Origin: Cupriavidus agavae
Lineage (GTDB): Bacteria; Pseudomonadota; Gammaproteobacteria; Burkholderiales; Burkholderiaceae
Direction: 5' to 3'
DNA length: 64,000 nucleotides
Assembly (NCBI RefSeq): GCF_004217045.1
Contig: NZ_SGXM01000002.1
Location: 186,001 to 250,000, forward strand
Position numbers and translations under genes: made by a program. Numbering within the stretch: the stretch's first letter is position 1; each line of letters begins with the position of its first letter. The notes below the pieces were generated by a model that was not told the origin of the DNA, ran no database searches, and worked only from the letters and a program-made list of their open reading frames with translations. Positions 17,100 to 26,168 of the stretch are shown one piece after another.

Positions 17100-17153
17100 T
17101 GCCGCGCACGGCCGCACGAACGCACACCCGTCTGGCCGTGTGGCGCGCAATGC

Positions 17154-17183
17154 AAAAAAGCTCCGGAGAACCGGAGCTTTCTT
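17154..17183. terminator. Bidirectional intrinsic terminator
   Basis: A perfect 10-bp stem AAAGCTCCGG / CCGGAGCTTT with an AGAA loop (arms 17157-17166 and 17171-17180) is preceded by a run of A and followed by TTTCTT. It lies between the convergent NHL lipoprotein and CsgG-like genes and can serve both. Confidence 0.85.
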
Positions 17184-17228
17184 GTTGCCCTCTCCGGCGC
17201 AAACACCGGAGCAGCCTTCCTTGAAGGG

Positions 17229-18062
17229 TTACGAACCCACCTTGAGGCGGCCGCCGCGTCCCAGGCCGCCCTTCACTTCCTGCGCCTTGTAGTTGCGCAG
17301 CGAGATCACCATGTTGTTGTAGGCGTCCATGAACGCTGCCACGGTGGCCTTGCCTTCCGGCGTGCGCGAGAAGCCGCCGAGGCCGCCGGCCGCGCCGCCG
17401 CCAAAGGCGCCCATCGCGGCGCCAAAGTTGGTAGCCGTGGCGTTGCCTTCCGAGATCGACAGTTGCACGCCCGAGCGAATGTCGAACGTGGTCAGCGTCA
17501 CCACCGAAGCCTTGCTCGCCATGGCACCGCCCACCAGTGCGCCGGCCGCGCCAAACAGGCTGCCCACGCCCACGGCCAGTTGGCCCGTGGCGTCGTTGTC
17601 GATGATGATGGCCGGCTCCATGTAGAAATCGGCTGCCACGCGCTGGCCCTTCTGCTGCTTCGAGCCCGCGCGGAATTCGCCCGAGTTGCGCTGCTTGTCG
17701 GTAATCGCCGAGAGCTTGCTTTCCGTGCGGTTGTTACCCACCGACGTGATCACGAAGCAGTTCGACTGCTGCACGGCCAGGCGGATCAGCGGCTCGATCG
17801 TCGTGATCTTGGTTGCCGCGCCGAAGCTTGCGTACCACTCCTTGCCGCGGCCGTCATCCACCGCCAGCGTGCCCAGCGGCGCATCGCAGCGCTCCAGGGA
17901 CGGGTTGGCATTCACGCTGGTTGCGCCACCCGCGGCGCCCGTCGCGGCCGTCGGGGCGGTTCCGGTGCTGATGCTGCCGCCAGCGCCCGGCATGCCGGCG
18001 CAGCCGGCCATGAACATGGAGGCAGCCAGGGCGGCCGCGCGCAAGGAAGTGATCTTGGGCAT
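17229..18062 (-). CDS. CsgG/HfaB-like lipoprotein
   Basis: A 277-residue lipoprotein. The signal peptide ends in FMAGC. A Gly/Ala/Thr-rich linker follows, then an alpha/beta domain (GTLAVDDGRGKEWYASFG, IEPLIRLAVQQSNCFVITSVG) that resembles the CsgG family of outer-membrane secretion/assembly lipoproteins. VTLTTFDIRSGVQLSISEGNATATNF and a Gly-rich hydrophobic stretch lie in the second half. The ATG at 18062 is chosen because it begins the signal peptide; the open frame upstream has no domain. It is followed on the same strand, upstream, by a Sel1-type lipoprotein gene. No curli subunit genes lie nearby, so the role is unknown; related proteins are often annotated as peptidoglycan-binding. Confidence 0.75.
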   Translation of the reverse strand: MPKITSLRAAALAASMFMAGCAGMPGAGGSISTGTAPTAATGAAGGATSVNANPSLERCDAPLGTLAVDDGRGKEWYASFGAATKITTIEPLIRLAVQQSNCFVITSVGNNRTESKLSAITDKQRNSGEFRAGSKQQKGQRVAADFYMEPAIIIDNDATGQLAVGVGSLFGAAGALVGGAMASKASVVTLTTFDIRSGVQLSISEGNATATNFGAAMGAFGGGAAGGLGGFSRTPEGKATVAAFMDAYNNMVISLRNYKAQEVKGGLGRGGRLKVGS

Positions 18063-18103
18063 AACGTTTCGATTGATGGGTGGAAAGAGAACGGGCGGGG
18101 CGG

Positions 18104-18700
18104 CTAGCGGAGATACCAGCCGGCAGGACCCCATGCCCAGTAGTACGGATAGCTGCTGTACCAGGTGATCCAGGACTTCCGGTACGCCTCGCGCACCTGA
18201 TACAGGCTCTGTTCGTCTTTCTTGGCGGCCTGCGCCTGCGGAATCAGCCGCTCGGCCTCCTTGCTGCCCTTGGCGGCGGCACGGATCAGCCAACCCTCGG
18301 CTTCGGCCGGGTCGGAACCCATTTCCTCGAAACCCATCAGGTAGATGCGGCCCAGCGCCAGTTGTGCCTGCATGTGGCCGTTGTCTCCGGCCTTGCGCAG
18401 CCATTCCAGCGCCTGGTACGTGTTGCGTTCCACCCCGTCGCCGCGCAGCAGGCGCAGCCCGAGGTCATACGCTGCATTCGGATTGCCTTCGGCTTTCTGC
18501 GCCAGCGCCTGCATGCGGCGCTCGGCCTCCGTGGCCGGCACGTCCTGCCAGGTGGAGATGCGCCGGTCCTGGTCGGTACAGGCGTTGCCGTTGCAGATGC
18601 GAACCGTCTGCGAGCGCGGAGCGAGCTGGTCGGCGGGCGTCTGCGCGCAGGCCAGAAGCATCAGAATTGACGAAAAAGACAGCGGAATTGCGAAACGCAT
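18104..18700 (-). CDS. Sel1-repeat (TPR-like) lipoprotein
   Basis: A 198-residue protein. The signal peptide MRFAIPLSFSSILMLLACA has a LLAC lipobox. It carries a Cys pair (ICNGNACTDQ) and about three Sel1-type helical repeats (AAYDLGLRLLRGDGVERNTYQALEWLRKAG; AQLALGRIYLMG; AEGWLIRAAAKG). The tail is rich in Trp and Tyr (WYSSYPYYWAWGPAGWY). Sel1 repeats mediate protein-protein contacts. The ATG at 18700 is preferred to the TTG at 18718. It lies 41 bp upstream of the CsgG-like lipoprotein gene in the same direction, so the two are probably one envelope-associated unit. Function is otherwise unknown. Confidence 0.82.
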   Translation of the reverse strand: MRFAIPLSFSSILMLLACAQTPADQLAPRSQTVRICNGNACTDQDRRISTWQDVPATEAERRMQALAQKAEGNPNAAYDLGLRLLRGDGVERNTYQALEWLRKAGDNGHMQAQLALGRIYLMGFEEMGSDPAEAEGWLIRAAAKGSKEAERLIPQAQAAKKDEQSLYQVREAYRKSWITWYSSYPYYWAWGPAGWYLR

Positions 18701-18740
18701 ACCTGACACCCCGAGCAATTATTTTCGTTTTGACAGCAGA

Positions 18741-18866
18741 CGCTTTGTAAGAAAAGCGCTCGGAGTGTAACAGTTTGCACGGATGTCACGCATCACTTTT
18801 TGGTGCACGCGCTTACAAGTTGTTGCGAAAGAGACGCGTTTAAAGCGCAGCATGAGGCGCTTTGTA
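18741..18866. promoter_or_regulatory. Two inverted repeats sharing CGCTTTGTA
   Basis: CGCTTT-gtaaga-AAAGCG lies at 18741-18758 and AAAGCGC-(8)-GCGCTTT at 18842-18863. The string CGCTTTGTA occurs at 18741 and again at 18858. They lie in the 280-bp divergent region between the Sel1 lipoprotein and the heme receptor genes and could be operators or small hairpins. No matching regulator is identifiable. Confidence 0.35.
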
Positions 18867-18928
18867 CTACCGAAAACCGACGTTTCGGACACTTTTACAG
18901 GGTTAAGGAAAGTTAATACAACTGCGGA

Positions 18929-18948
18929 TCAGAATCATTATCATTCGT
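18929..18948 (+). promoter_or_regulatory. Candidate Fur box upstream of the heme operon
   Basis: The sequence TCAGAATCATTATCATT, 34 bp before hmuR, matches the ATTATC/GATAAT hexamer pattern of Fur boxes well in its right half. The position overlaps the expected promoter, consistent with iron repression of the heme operon. Confidence 0.65.
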
Positions 18949-18981
18949 GTCTGTTCTCAAACGAGCAGGTCCGCCCCCTTC

Positions 18982-20967
18982 ATGCGTCTGAAATACCTTG
19001 CCGTCGTCGCCGGCACTTTGCTGTCCACCGCGCCGCATCTCCGAGCCCAGCCAGTTGCTGCGGACACGTCCCTGTCGACGGTGGTGGTCACCGGCACGCG
19101 TTCGGAAAAGACGCTCGACGAAACCCCGATCCGCACCGAAGTGGTGGACCGCCAGGAGATCGAGCGGACCCATGCCCGCACGCTCAAGGACGCGCTGGAA
19201 AACGTGCCCGGCCTGCAACTGCGCGAGATTCACGGCAAATCGGGCTACGAAGTCACGCTGCAGGGCATGACGGCCGACCAGGTGCTGATCCTGATCGATG
19301 GCCTGCCCATTACCGCCAGCACCGGCTCCACGGTCGATGTCTCGCAATACCTGCTCACCGAAGTCGACCATATCGAAGTGGTCAAGGGCGCAAGCTCGGC
19401 GCAGTACGGCAGTTCGGCCATGGGTGGCGTGGTGAACGTGATTACACGCCCGATCGCCAAGGGCTTCTCCGGCGCCGTCACCGCCGATGCCGGTACGTAC
19501 GGCGGCCAGAATGCCGACGGCTCGCCGGGCGCGCTGCACGGCAATATACGGCTCGAAGGCGGCACCGAGCAGATCCGTGCCCGCATCAGCGCCGATGCGC
19601 TCGACAACAAGGGGTTCGCCGTCGACTCGGACGGCTGGACACGCCACGGCGACAAGATCCGGCGCGAGCAGTACGCCGGCCGCCTGGAATGGCTGCCGAG
19701 CAAGGCCGGCAAGTTCTGGTTCGACGCCAGCGCCTACCGCGAGACCGACGAACAGCGCTACCGCTACTACGCGCCGCCCGCCTATGTGCCGCAGCGCAAG
19801 ACCGAGGACATCGACCGCAACCGCTATACCTATGGCGGCCAGTGGGCCTTCGATAACGGCGTACGCGCCCGGCTGGCCGGCGTACACGAGACCTACGACA
19901 GCACCTCGCGCGAGTATTCGAACGGCTTCCAGACCTCGCAGCGGAATTCGGCGCAGCAGACCGACCACGTTTCGGCCCAGTTCGACCTGCCGGCCTGGTA
20001 TCGCCAACTGTGGCAGTTCGGCGGCGATTTCCATCGCGAGACGCTGAACCAGACCGTCAATGGCGCCTCGGAACTGGCTGGCGCGGGCAGTGCCGAGCGG
20101 ACGGCCGGCGAGCTGTACCTGCAGAACGACGTCATCCTGAACGACACCTGGGAAATGGTCTTCGGGCTGCGGGGCCAGCACGATTCGGACTTTGGCAGCC
20201 ATTTCGCGCCCAAGGTGGGCGTGCGTGCCAACCTGCTGTCGAGCGAGGACTGGAAGGGCGTGCTGCGCGCCAACTACGGCCAGGGCTACCGCGTACCGAA
20301 CCTCAAGGAACGCCACTACCTGTTCGACCACAGCTCGCTGGGCTACATCGTGCTGGGCAATCCGGACCTCAAGCCCGAGTCGTCGAACAGCTTCCAGTTC
20401 GGTGGCCAGCTGACCTGGCGCGAACGTGTCACGGCCGACGTGAACCTGTTCTACAACCGCGTCTCGGACCTGATCCAGACCGACATGACCAACTTTGCGA
20501 TGGTCAACGGGATTGCCGTCTACACCTACCGCAACGTGGCCCGCGCCAAGACACAGGGCGCCGAGACGTCGCTGCGCTGGCGCGCCACCAACACGCTGAA
20601 CCTGACCGCTGCCTACACCTTCACGGACACCGAAGACCTGAACACCGGCACCGAGCTGACCCGCCGCCCGCGCCACATGGGCCGCCTGGGCGCCGACTGG
20701 CGCATCTTTCCGTCCACCGAACTGACTACCCGCGCCCGCTTCCAGAGCAGCGAACTGACCGATTCCGCCACCGGCGCGCGGTCGCCGGGCTGGGGCACGG
20801 TGGACCTGGTGCTGAACCAGAAGATCGGCAAGAGCGTGACCGCCTTCGTTGGCGTCAACAACCTGTTCGATCGCCAACGCGATTTTGCGAATGCCAGTGA
20901 CTTCGGGCCCGTGGCGGGGCGCTTTATCTACCTGGGCGCACGTTTCAAGGTCGACGTCGTCCGCTAA
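18982..20967 (+). CDS. hmuR: TonB-dependent heme receptor
   Basis: A 661-residue outer-membrane receptor. Signal peptide, then a TonB box region (LSTVVVTGTRS), then a plug domain with RTEVVDRQEIERTHARTLKDAL and VEVVKG-type segments, then a 22-strand barrel. It carries the heme-receptor signatures: a FRAP-like YRVP at residues 436-439, His445 (KERHY), and NPDL at 460-463. A His between FRAP and NPDL is the known heme contact in this family. It is preceded by a Fur box and heads an operon with an HmuY-like lipoprotein and hmuSTUV. It would pass heme through the outer membrane using TonB energy. The C-terminus ends in an Arg-Val-Asp-Val-Val-Arg strand rather than the usual Phe. Confidence 0.93.
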   Translation: MRLKYLAVVAGTLLSTAPHLRAQPVAADTSLSTVVVTGTRSEKTLDETPIRTEVVDRQEIERTHARTLKDALENVPGLQLREIHGKSGYEVTLQGMTADQVLILIDGLPITASTGSTVDVSQYLLTEVDHIEVVKGASSAQYGSSAMGGVVNVITRPIAKGFSGAVTADAGTYGGQNADGSPGALHGNIRLEGGTEQIRARISADALDNKGFAVDSDGWTRHGDKIRREQYAGRLEWLPSKAGKFWFDASAYRETDEQRYRYYAPPAYVPQRKTEDIDRNRYTYGGQWAFDNGVRARLAGVHETYDSTSREYSNGFQTSQRNSAQQTDHVSAQFDLPAWYRQLWQFGGDFHRETLNQTVNGASELAGAGSAERTAGELYLQNDVILNDTWEMVFGLRGQHDSDFGSHFAPKVGVRANLLSSEDWKGVLRANYGQGYRVPNLKERHYLFDHSSLGYIVLGNPDLKPESSNSFQFGGQLTWRERVTADVNLFYNRVSDLIQTDMTNFAMVNGIAVYTYRNVARAKTQGAETSLRWRATNTLNLTAAYTFTDTEDLNTGTELTRRPRHMGRLGADWRIFPSTELTTRARFQSSELTDSATGARSPGWGTVDLVLNQKIGKSVTAFVGVNNLFDRQRDFANASDFGPVAGRFIYLGARFKVDVVR

Positions 20968-20990
20968 CAAGAAACCAACGGGGAAGCACC

Positions 20991-22328
20991 ATGAAGAACG
21001 ATACTCTCGTATTGCACCGCCGCGCGCTCGGCGCGCTCGGCGTCGCCACGCTGGCACTGGCCCTCGCTGCCTGCGGCGGCGGTGGCGATGACGGCGGCAC
21101 GACCGCACCGGCAACCGGCGGCGGCAACACCAATACCGGCGGCGGCACCACGACCCCGCCGGCAGCAACCACGGCGTTCACGCAATCGGCGGAATGGAGC
21201 TTCGCGCTGCCGGCCGCCGGCGGCTCGCTGTGCTACGACTTCAACGCCAAGGCGCAGATCGCCTGCTCGGGCACGGCCTGGGACCTGATGGTCAAGACCG
21301 ACACGGGCGGCCGCACCGCCAAGCTCTGGACCAACAGCGGCACCAGCGGCACCGGCAACGGCGGCGCCTTCGGCGGCCCGTTCGACCACACCTGGACGCA
21401 GCTGTCGGACTGGAAGAACGCCACGACCGACCCCGTCAGCGGCGCCCTGCCCGCCACCGTCTTCCTGAAGGATTCCGCCAGCAGCGTGTTCTCGGGCAGC
21501 AACGATATCGCCTCGGCCATCTTCGAATACGGCGTGACCGGCGCGGCCACCGACCACTCGCTGTACCCGACGTTCCGGACCTTCCTCATCACCACCAACA
21601 GCGCGAACGCCGATGCCACGGGCGCCACGCCGTCCACCGTCTTCGCCCTGCAGGTGACGGGCTACTACGGCGGCGCGGGCGGCACCACGTCCGGCTACCC
21701 GAGCTTCCGCTTCGTCGACCGCAACGCCCCGGGCAACGTGTACACGGCCAACGTCAACGCGTCGGCTGACTGGGTCTACTACGACCTGGTCAACCGCACG
21801 ACCACCACCTCGACGGGCACCTGGCACATCGCGTTCAACCGCTACAACGTCAAGCTCAACGGCGGCGAGTCGGGTTCGGGCACGGTCGCGGGCTTCCTCG
21901 GCAAGACGCCGGCTGGCTTCTACGACACCGCCGGCAAGCCGGTTGCCTCGTCCTTTACCAACGTGAATGCCCTGACCACCACGCTGGCCGACCTGACCGC
22001 GTCGGACATGGCCCTGCCGGCCTCGGCAGCGCAGTGGAAGAAGGACGCCACGGCATCGGCCCTGAACCCGGCCAACTACACGGGCACCTACCCGAGCCCG
22101 CTGAACTACGGCTGGTTCACGTACTACCCGACCACGACGGCAGCCGCCGCAGCCGGCCTCCCGGCGGTGGCTCACCTGATCTCGGCGAACCCCGACGCAG
22201 GCGGCCTGATCCGTGGTGGCGAGGGCAGCACCTACGCCCGCTTCCATCTCACGAAGATCGCCTACGCCGATCCGAACGTGAACACGAGCCAGCAAACCTG
22301 GACCATCAACTTCGACGTCCAGCCCTGA
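20991..22328 (+). CDS. Two-module HmuY-like heme-binding lipoprotein
   Basis: A 445-residue lipoprotein (lipobox ALAAC, Cys28) with a Gly/Thr linker to about residue 60. Two related beta modules follow (about 64-245 and 255-445). Corresponding segments are CYDF...GTAWDLM...NSGTSGTGNGGAFG and YYDL...GTWHIAF...NGGESGSGTVAGFLG, and each module ends in a similar strand set. The pattern matches the HmuY family, whose founding members in Bacteroidetes are single-module heme-binding proteins of about 216 residues paired with an HmuR receptor. Here it follows hmuR by 23 bp and precedes hmuS. It probably captures heme at the surface and passes it to HmuR. Which residues ligate heme is not clear. Confidence 0.78.
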   Translation: MKNDTLVLHRRALGALGVATLALALAACGGGGDDGGTTAPATGGGNTNTGGGTTTPPAATTAFTQSAEWSFALPAAGGSLCYDFNAKAQIACSGTAWDLMVKTDTGGRTAKLWTNSGTSGTGNGGAFGGPFDHTWTQLSDWKNATTDPVSGALPATVFLKDSASSVFSGSNDIASAIFEYGVTGAATDHSLYPTFRTFLITTNSANADATGATPSTVFALQVTGYYGGAGGTTSGYPSFRFVDRNAPGNVYTANVNASADWVYYDLVNRTTTTSTGTWHIAFNRYNVKLNGGESGSGTVAGFLGKTPAGFYDTAGKPVASSFTNVNALTTTLADLTASDMALPASAAQWKKDATASALNPANYTGTYPSPLNYGWFTYYPTTTAAAAAGLPAVAHLISANPDAGGLIRGGEGSTYARFHLTKIAYADPNVNTSQQTWTINFDVQP

Positions 22329-22352
22329 GACTGACGCAACGGAACCCCTGAC

Positions 22353-23387
22353 ATGGAACAACAAGGCATCGACGCACTGCGCCAGCGTCATCAGGAACTG
22401 AGCGAGGCCCAGCCCAGGCTTCGCATCCGCGACCGCGCCCAGCGGCTCGGCGTGAGCGAGGCCGAGCTGGTGGCCGCCGGCTGTGGCGTCACCACGCGGC
22501 AGCTTGGTGGCACGGCGCAGCAGTTGTTCCGTGACCTCGCCACGCTGGGCCCGGTCATGGCGTTGTCGCGCAACGACAATGCCGTGCACGAGCGGCATGG
22601 CGAGTACCAGGGGATCGAGGCCGAGGGCCCGATGGGTATCGTGCTCGGTCCGGACATCGACCTGCGCATGTTCTTCGGCGCGTGGCGCCACTTCTATGCG
22701 GTGACCGAGAACGGGCGCGAAAGCATCCAGTTCTTCGACAAGGCCGGCGAGGCGGTGCACAAGGTCTACCGTACCGAGTCCAGCAACGCCGAGGCGTGGC
22801 AGGCGTTCATCGCACGCCACGCCGTGGACGGGGTGGCCCCGGTCACGGTGGAACGTGTCACGGCCGCCGAGGAAGCCGACGCGCCCGCCGATGGCGAGGC
22901 CTTCCGCTCGCACTGGCGCGGCCTGAAGGACACCCACGATTTCTTCGCCATGCTGCGGCAGTTCAAGGTGTCCCGTCTCGGCGCGCTGCGCACGGCGGGC
23001 AACGACCTGGCGCAACAGGTGGACAACGTGGCCGTGGAAACGGTGCTGCAGCGTGCGGCCGATTCGGGACTGCCGATCATGTGCTTCGTCGCCAACCGCG
23101 GCATCGTGCAGATCCACACCGGCCCGGTGCACAAACTGGTGCGTACCGGCCCCTGGTTCAACGTGCTGGACGAGAAGTTCAACCTGCACCTGAACACCGA
23201 GGCCGTGGTGTCGAGCTGGGTCGTCAACAAGCCCACGGTCGACGGGTGGGTCACGTCGCTGGAGCTCTATGGCGCCAGCGGCGAGCTGATCGTCCAGTTC
23301 TTCGGCGAGCGCAAGCCCGGCAAGCCGGAACTGCCGGCCTGGCGGGCGCTGCTCGAATCGCTGTGCCCGGTGGCACTGGCCGCCTGA
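22353..23387 (+). CDS. hmuS: Heme-handling/degrading protein HmuS
   Basis: A 344-residue cytoplasmic protein of the HemS/ChuS/HmuS family made of two structural repeats. The first half has FRDLATLGPVMALSRNDNAVHERHG and GIVLGPDIDLRMFFGAWRHFYAV. The second has PIMCFVANRGIVQIHTGPVHKLV and WFNVLDEKFNLHL, the family landmarks. These proteins bind imported heme and release iron or move heme to a heme oxygenase. It lies between the HmuY-like gene and hmuT. A short spacer (24 bp) and good ribosome-binding context support translation from the ATG at 22353. Length and motifs are complete. Confidence 0.93.
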   Translation: MEQQGIDALRQRHQELSEAQPRLRIRDRAQRLGVSEAELVAAGCGVTTRQLGGTAQQLFRDLATLGPVMALSRNDNAVHERHGEYQGIEAEGPMGIVLGPDIDLRMFFGAWRHFYAVTENGRESIQFFDKAGEAVHKVYRTESSNAEAWQAFIARHAVDGVAPVTVERVTAAEEADAPADGEAFRSHWRGLKDTHDFFAMLRQFKVSRLGALRTAGNDLAQQVDNVAVETVLQRAADSGLPIMCFVANRGIVQIHTGPVHKLVRTGPWFNVLDEKFNLHLNTEAVVSSWVVNKPTVDGWVTSLELYGASGELIVQFFGERKPGKPELPAWRALLESLCPVALAA

Positions 23388-23409
23388 CGGCATCGGCTGT
23401 CGCTGCAAC

Positions 23410-23433
23410 AAGGAACCAAGGAACCAAGGAAGC
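23410..23433 (+). repeat. Octamer tandem repeat containing the hmuT Shine-Dalgarno
   Basis: AAGGAACC, AAGGAACC and AAGGAAGC, three adjacent 8-bp units, each holding an AAGGA ribosome-binding core. The last core is 5-6 bp from the hmuT start at 23437. A gain or loss of one unit would leave a Shine-Dalgarno at the same distance from the start. Confidence 0.8.
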
Positions 23434-23436
23434 AAG

Positions 23437-24276
23437 ATGAAACTGCTGCGCCCTGCGCTGTTGTCCCTGCTGTGCGCGGCAGGTATTGCCCAGGCCGCGC
23501 CGCCTGCCCGCGTTGTCGGGCTGGGTGGTGCGGTCACCGAAATCGTCTATGCGCTCGACGCCGGCCAGACCCTGGTGGGCGCCGATTCGTCGAGCATCTA
23601 CCCGGCATCGGCCGCCAGGCTGCCGAAGGTCGGTTACTACCGCTCGTTCTCGGTCGAGGGCATCGCCAGCCTGAAGCCCGACCTCGTGCTGGCCTCTGAC
23701 CAGAGCGGCCCGCCGCAGGCGCTGGAACAGGTCAGGAAGCTCGGCAGCAAGGTGGTGACGCTGCCATCCGAACCCACGCTCGAAGCGCTGGACCAGCGCA
23801 TCCTCGGCACCGCCGCCGCGCTCGACGTGCCCGAGCGGGGCCGCGCCCTGGTAGACAAGCTCCATGCCGAACTGCGCGAGATCAAGCCCGTGACCGCCCC
23901 GGTGCGCGTGCTGATGGTCAGCAGCCACACCGGCAAGATGCAGGCCGTGGGCAGCGACACCGCCGGCAACGCCATGCTCCGGCTGGCCGGCGCAACCAAC
24001 GTGCTCGGCAACCAGACCGGCTTCAAGCCATTCTCGGCCGAGGCGGCCGCCGCGCTGAAGCCCGATGTCATCGTCACCACGACGATGTCGGTCGGCGCCA
24101 GCGGCAGCGCGGCCGCATTCCTCGCCCAGCCCGGCATCAACGCCACCCCTGCCGCGCGCAACAAGCGCATCGTGGTGATGGACGACCTGCTGCTGCTCGG
24201 CTTCGGCCCCCGCCTGCCCGAAGCGCTGCGCCTGCTGCAGACCGGCCTGGCCATGCCGCAGACGGCGGCGCGCTGA
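23437..24276 (+). CDS. hmuT: Periplasmic heme-binding protein HmuT
   Basis: A 279-residue class III (TroA/BtuF-type) substrate-binding protein of a heme ABC importer. A signal peptide (LLSLLCAAGIAQAAP) precedes RVVGLGGAVTEIVYALDAG, the typical first strand. GYYRSFSVEGIASLKPDLVLAS, VLMVSSHTGKMQAVGSDTAGNAML and GFKPFSAEAAAALKPDVIVTT are family blocks. The Tyr-Tyr-Arg segment corresponds to the heme-ligand region of HmuT/ShuT. Its stop overlaps the hmuU start (TGATG), so translation is coupled. The three AAGGA repeats directly upstream make its initiation region unusual. Confidence 0.93.
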   Translation: MKLLRPALLSLLCAAGIAQAAPPARVVGLGGAVTEIVYALDAGQTLVGADSSSIYPASAARLPKVGYYRSFSVEGIASLKPDLVLASDQSGPPQALEQVRKLGSKVVTLPSEPTLEALDQRILGTAAALDVPERGRALVDKLHAELREIKPVTAPVRVLMVSSHTGKMQAVGSDTAGNAMLRLAGATNVLGNQTGFKPFSAEAAAALKPDVIVTTTMSVGASGSAAAFLAQPGINATPAARNKRIVVMDDLLLLGFGPRLPEALRLLQTGLAMPQTAAR

Positions 24277-25265
24277 TGCGGGCGCACCGGCTGGGCGTCT
24301 TCACCGCCCTGTGCGCGATGCTGGTCTTCACCGCCCTGTGGGCGGCGGCCAGCGGCGCGCTGTCCATTCCGCATGGCAAGTTGCTGCCGCTGCTCTGGTC
24401 GGCCTCCGTCGATGGCGAGGACGCCATGTGGCGCAACGTGCTGATCGAAGTACGGCTGCCGCGCATCGTGCTGGCGGTGACCGTGGGCGCCGCGCTGGCG
24501 CTGTCTGGCGCCGTCATGCAGGCATTGTTCCGCAACCCGCTGGCAGAACCGGGCCTGATCGGCATTTCGCTCGGCGGCGCGGCCGGTGCCGTGGCGGCCA
24601 TCGTGTTGGGCGCCGAAGGGCTGGCCGGCGTAGCGCCGGCGGCATTCGTCGGCAGCCTCGTCGCCACCGCCTTCGCCTACCGCCTGGGCTCGCGCCGGGG
24701 CGGCGCCGCCAACCTGCTGCTGGCCGGCATCGCCATCAATGCGATCTGCGCGGCCATCGTCGGTTTCTTTACCTACCAGGCCAGCGACGTACAGTTGCGC
24801 AACCTCACGTTCTGGAACATGGGCAGCCTGGCCGGCGCCACGTGGTCGATGCTGGCGTGGCTGGTACCGCTGGTCACCGTGCTGTGTGCACTGCTGCTGC
24901 GCGACTGGCGCGCCATGAACGCGCTGCTGCTCGGCGAGCGCGAGGCGCAGCATCTGGGTTTCAACCTGAAACGGCTGCGCCGCCGGCTGATCGTCCTGAC
25001 CGCGTTGCTGGTGGGGCCGATCGTCGCCGTGACCGGCACGATTTCCTTCGTCGGGCTGGTGGTGCCGCACCTGGTGCGCATGCCGCTGGGCGCCGACCAT
25101 CGCTGGCTGCTGCCAAACACGCTGGCCGGTGGCGCCATCGCCATGACGCTGGCCGACTGGCTGTCGCGCACCGTGGTCGTGCCGGCCGAACTGCCGATCG
25201 GCATCGTGACCAGCCTCGTGGGCGGGCCATTCCTGCTCTGGATGCTGATACGGAAAGGACGCTGA
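24276..25265 (+). CDS. hmuU: Heme ABC transporter permease HmuU (FecCD family)
   Basis: A 329-residue inner-membrane permease with about ten hydrophobic helices. Family blocks are [72 protein letters not shown] and [19 protein letters not shown], the last forming the coupling helix that contacts the ATPase. The ATG overlaps the hmuT stop by one base. It works with HmuV and HmuT to move heme into the cytoplasm. Confidence 0.95.
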   Translation: MRAHRLGVFTALCAMLVFTALWAAASGALSIPHGKLLPLLWSASVDGEDAMWRNVLIEVRLPRIVLAVTVGAALALSGAVMQALFRNPLAEPGLIGISLGGAAGAVAAIVLGAEGLAGVAPAAFVGSLVATAFAYRLGSRRGGAANLLLAGIAINAICAAIVGFFTYQASDVQLRNLTFWNMGSLAGATWSMLAWLVPLVTVLCALLLRDWRAMNALLLGEREAQHLGFNLKRLRRRLIVLTALLVGPIVAVTGTISFVGLVVPHLVRMPLGADHRWLLPNTLAGGAIAMTLADWLSRTVVVPAELPIGIVTSLVGGPFLLWMLIRKGR

Positions 25266-25266
25266 C

Positions 25267-26052
25267 ATGCTGCGCGCAGACAATCTACGTTGCAAACGCG
25301 GGCGGCGCGAGGTGCTGTCCGGCATCGACCTGCAACTGCCGGCCGGTGAGGTGCTCGGCGTGCTGGGTGCCAACGGGGCCGGCAAGAGCACGCTGCTCGG
25401 CACCTTCGCCGGGGAAATTCCGGCCGACGATGCCGCGCTCTCGCTCGGCGGGCGGCCGTTGCAGGACTGGCACGTGGCCGATCTGGCCCGTACGCGCGCC
25501 GTGCTGCCGCAATCGCCAGGTCTCGGTTTCGATCTCGATGTGACCGAGGTGGTCACCATGGGCGCCTATCCGTTCCCGGAGCTCGGCCGTCCGGCGCTCG
25601 ATGCGCTGATCCGCCGCGCACTGGGGCTGGCCGATGTGCTGGCGCTGGCCACGCGCGACTACCAGAGCCTGTCAGGCGGCGAACAGCAGCGCGTGCAGTT
25701 TGCCCGCACGCTGGTACAGGTGCTGGCCTGCCGCGACGTTGGCGCCTATCGCGCGCTGCTGCTCGACGAGCCGATCTCCAGCCTCGATCCCCGGCACCAG
25801 TTGCTGCTGCTCGATGCCGTGAAGACGCTGAGCCGCACCGATGGGCTGGCCGTACTCGTCGTGCTCCATGACGTGAACCTGGCCGCGCGCTGGTGCGACC
25901 GCCTCCTGCTGCTGGCCGAGGGCCGTACCGCCGCCTACGGCGCGCCGGCCGACGTGCTGACGCCCGAGAATCTGGCCCGGGTCTACGGCATGCCGGCCAG
26001 CGTGCTGCCCTCGCCGGTGCATGCGGGGGTGCCGCTGGTGGTGTTCGGGTGA
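25267..26052 (+). CDS. hmuV: Heme ABC transporter ATP-binding protein HmuV
   Basis: A 261-residue ABC ATPase. Walker A is [10 protein letters not shown] (about residues 35-44). A Q-loop region is [13 protein letters not shown], the signature is [15 protein letters not shown], Walker B is [15 protein letters not shown], and the switch His is in [12 protein letters not shown]. It begins one base after the hmuU stop and is the last gene of the heme operon. No clear terminator follows; the next gene (a Bug protein) starts 116 bp later. Confidence 0.95.
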   Translation: MLRADNLRCKRGRREVLSGIDLQLPAGEVLGVLGANGAGKSTLLGTFAGEIPADDAALSLGGRPLQDWHVADLARTRAVLPQSPGLGFDLDVTEVVTMGAYPFPELGRPALDALIRRALGLADVLALATRDYQSLSGGEQQRVQFARTLVQVLACRDVGAYRALLLDEPISSLDPRHQLLLLDAVKTLSRTDGLAVLVVLHDVNLAARWCDRLLLLAEGRTAAYGAPADVLTPENLARVYGMPASVLPSPVHAGVPLVVFG

Positions 26053-26168
26053 AGCGTTTGGGAACTGACGGGGCGACCGGACTGCCGTTATATCCATATT
26101 GCGGATCGGTCGTTTGACCCTGGCGCGAGTCGGGGTAACCTGCACGGCCTCTCAGTACGGTCGTCCCC

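Noticed and set aside
18913..21168. 751-codon minus-strand frame over hmuR
   Set aside because: It opposes a receptor with full motifs, lacks any recognisable domain and is Arg/Gly/Val-rich as expected of a shadow frame.
20964..23537. 857-codon minus-strand frame across the HmuY-like and hmuS genes
   Set aside because: It spans two recognised genes on the opposite strand and shows no family features.
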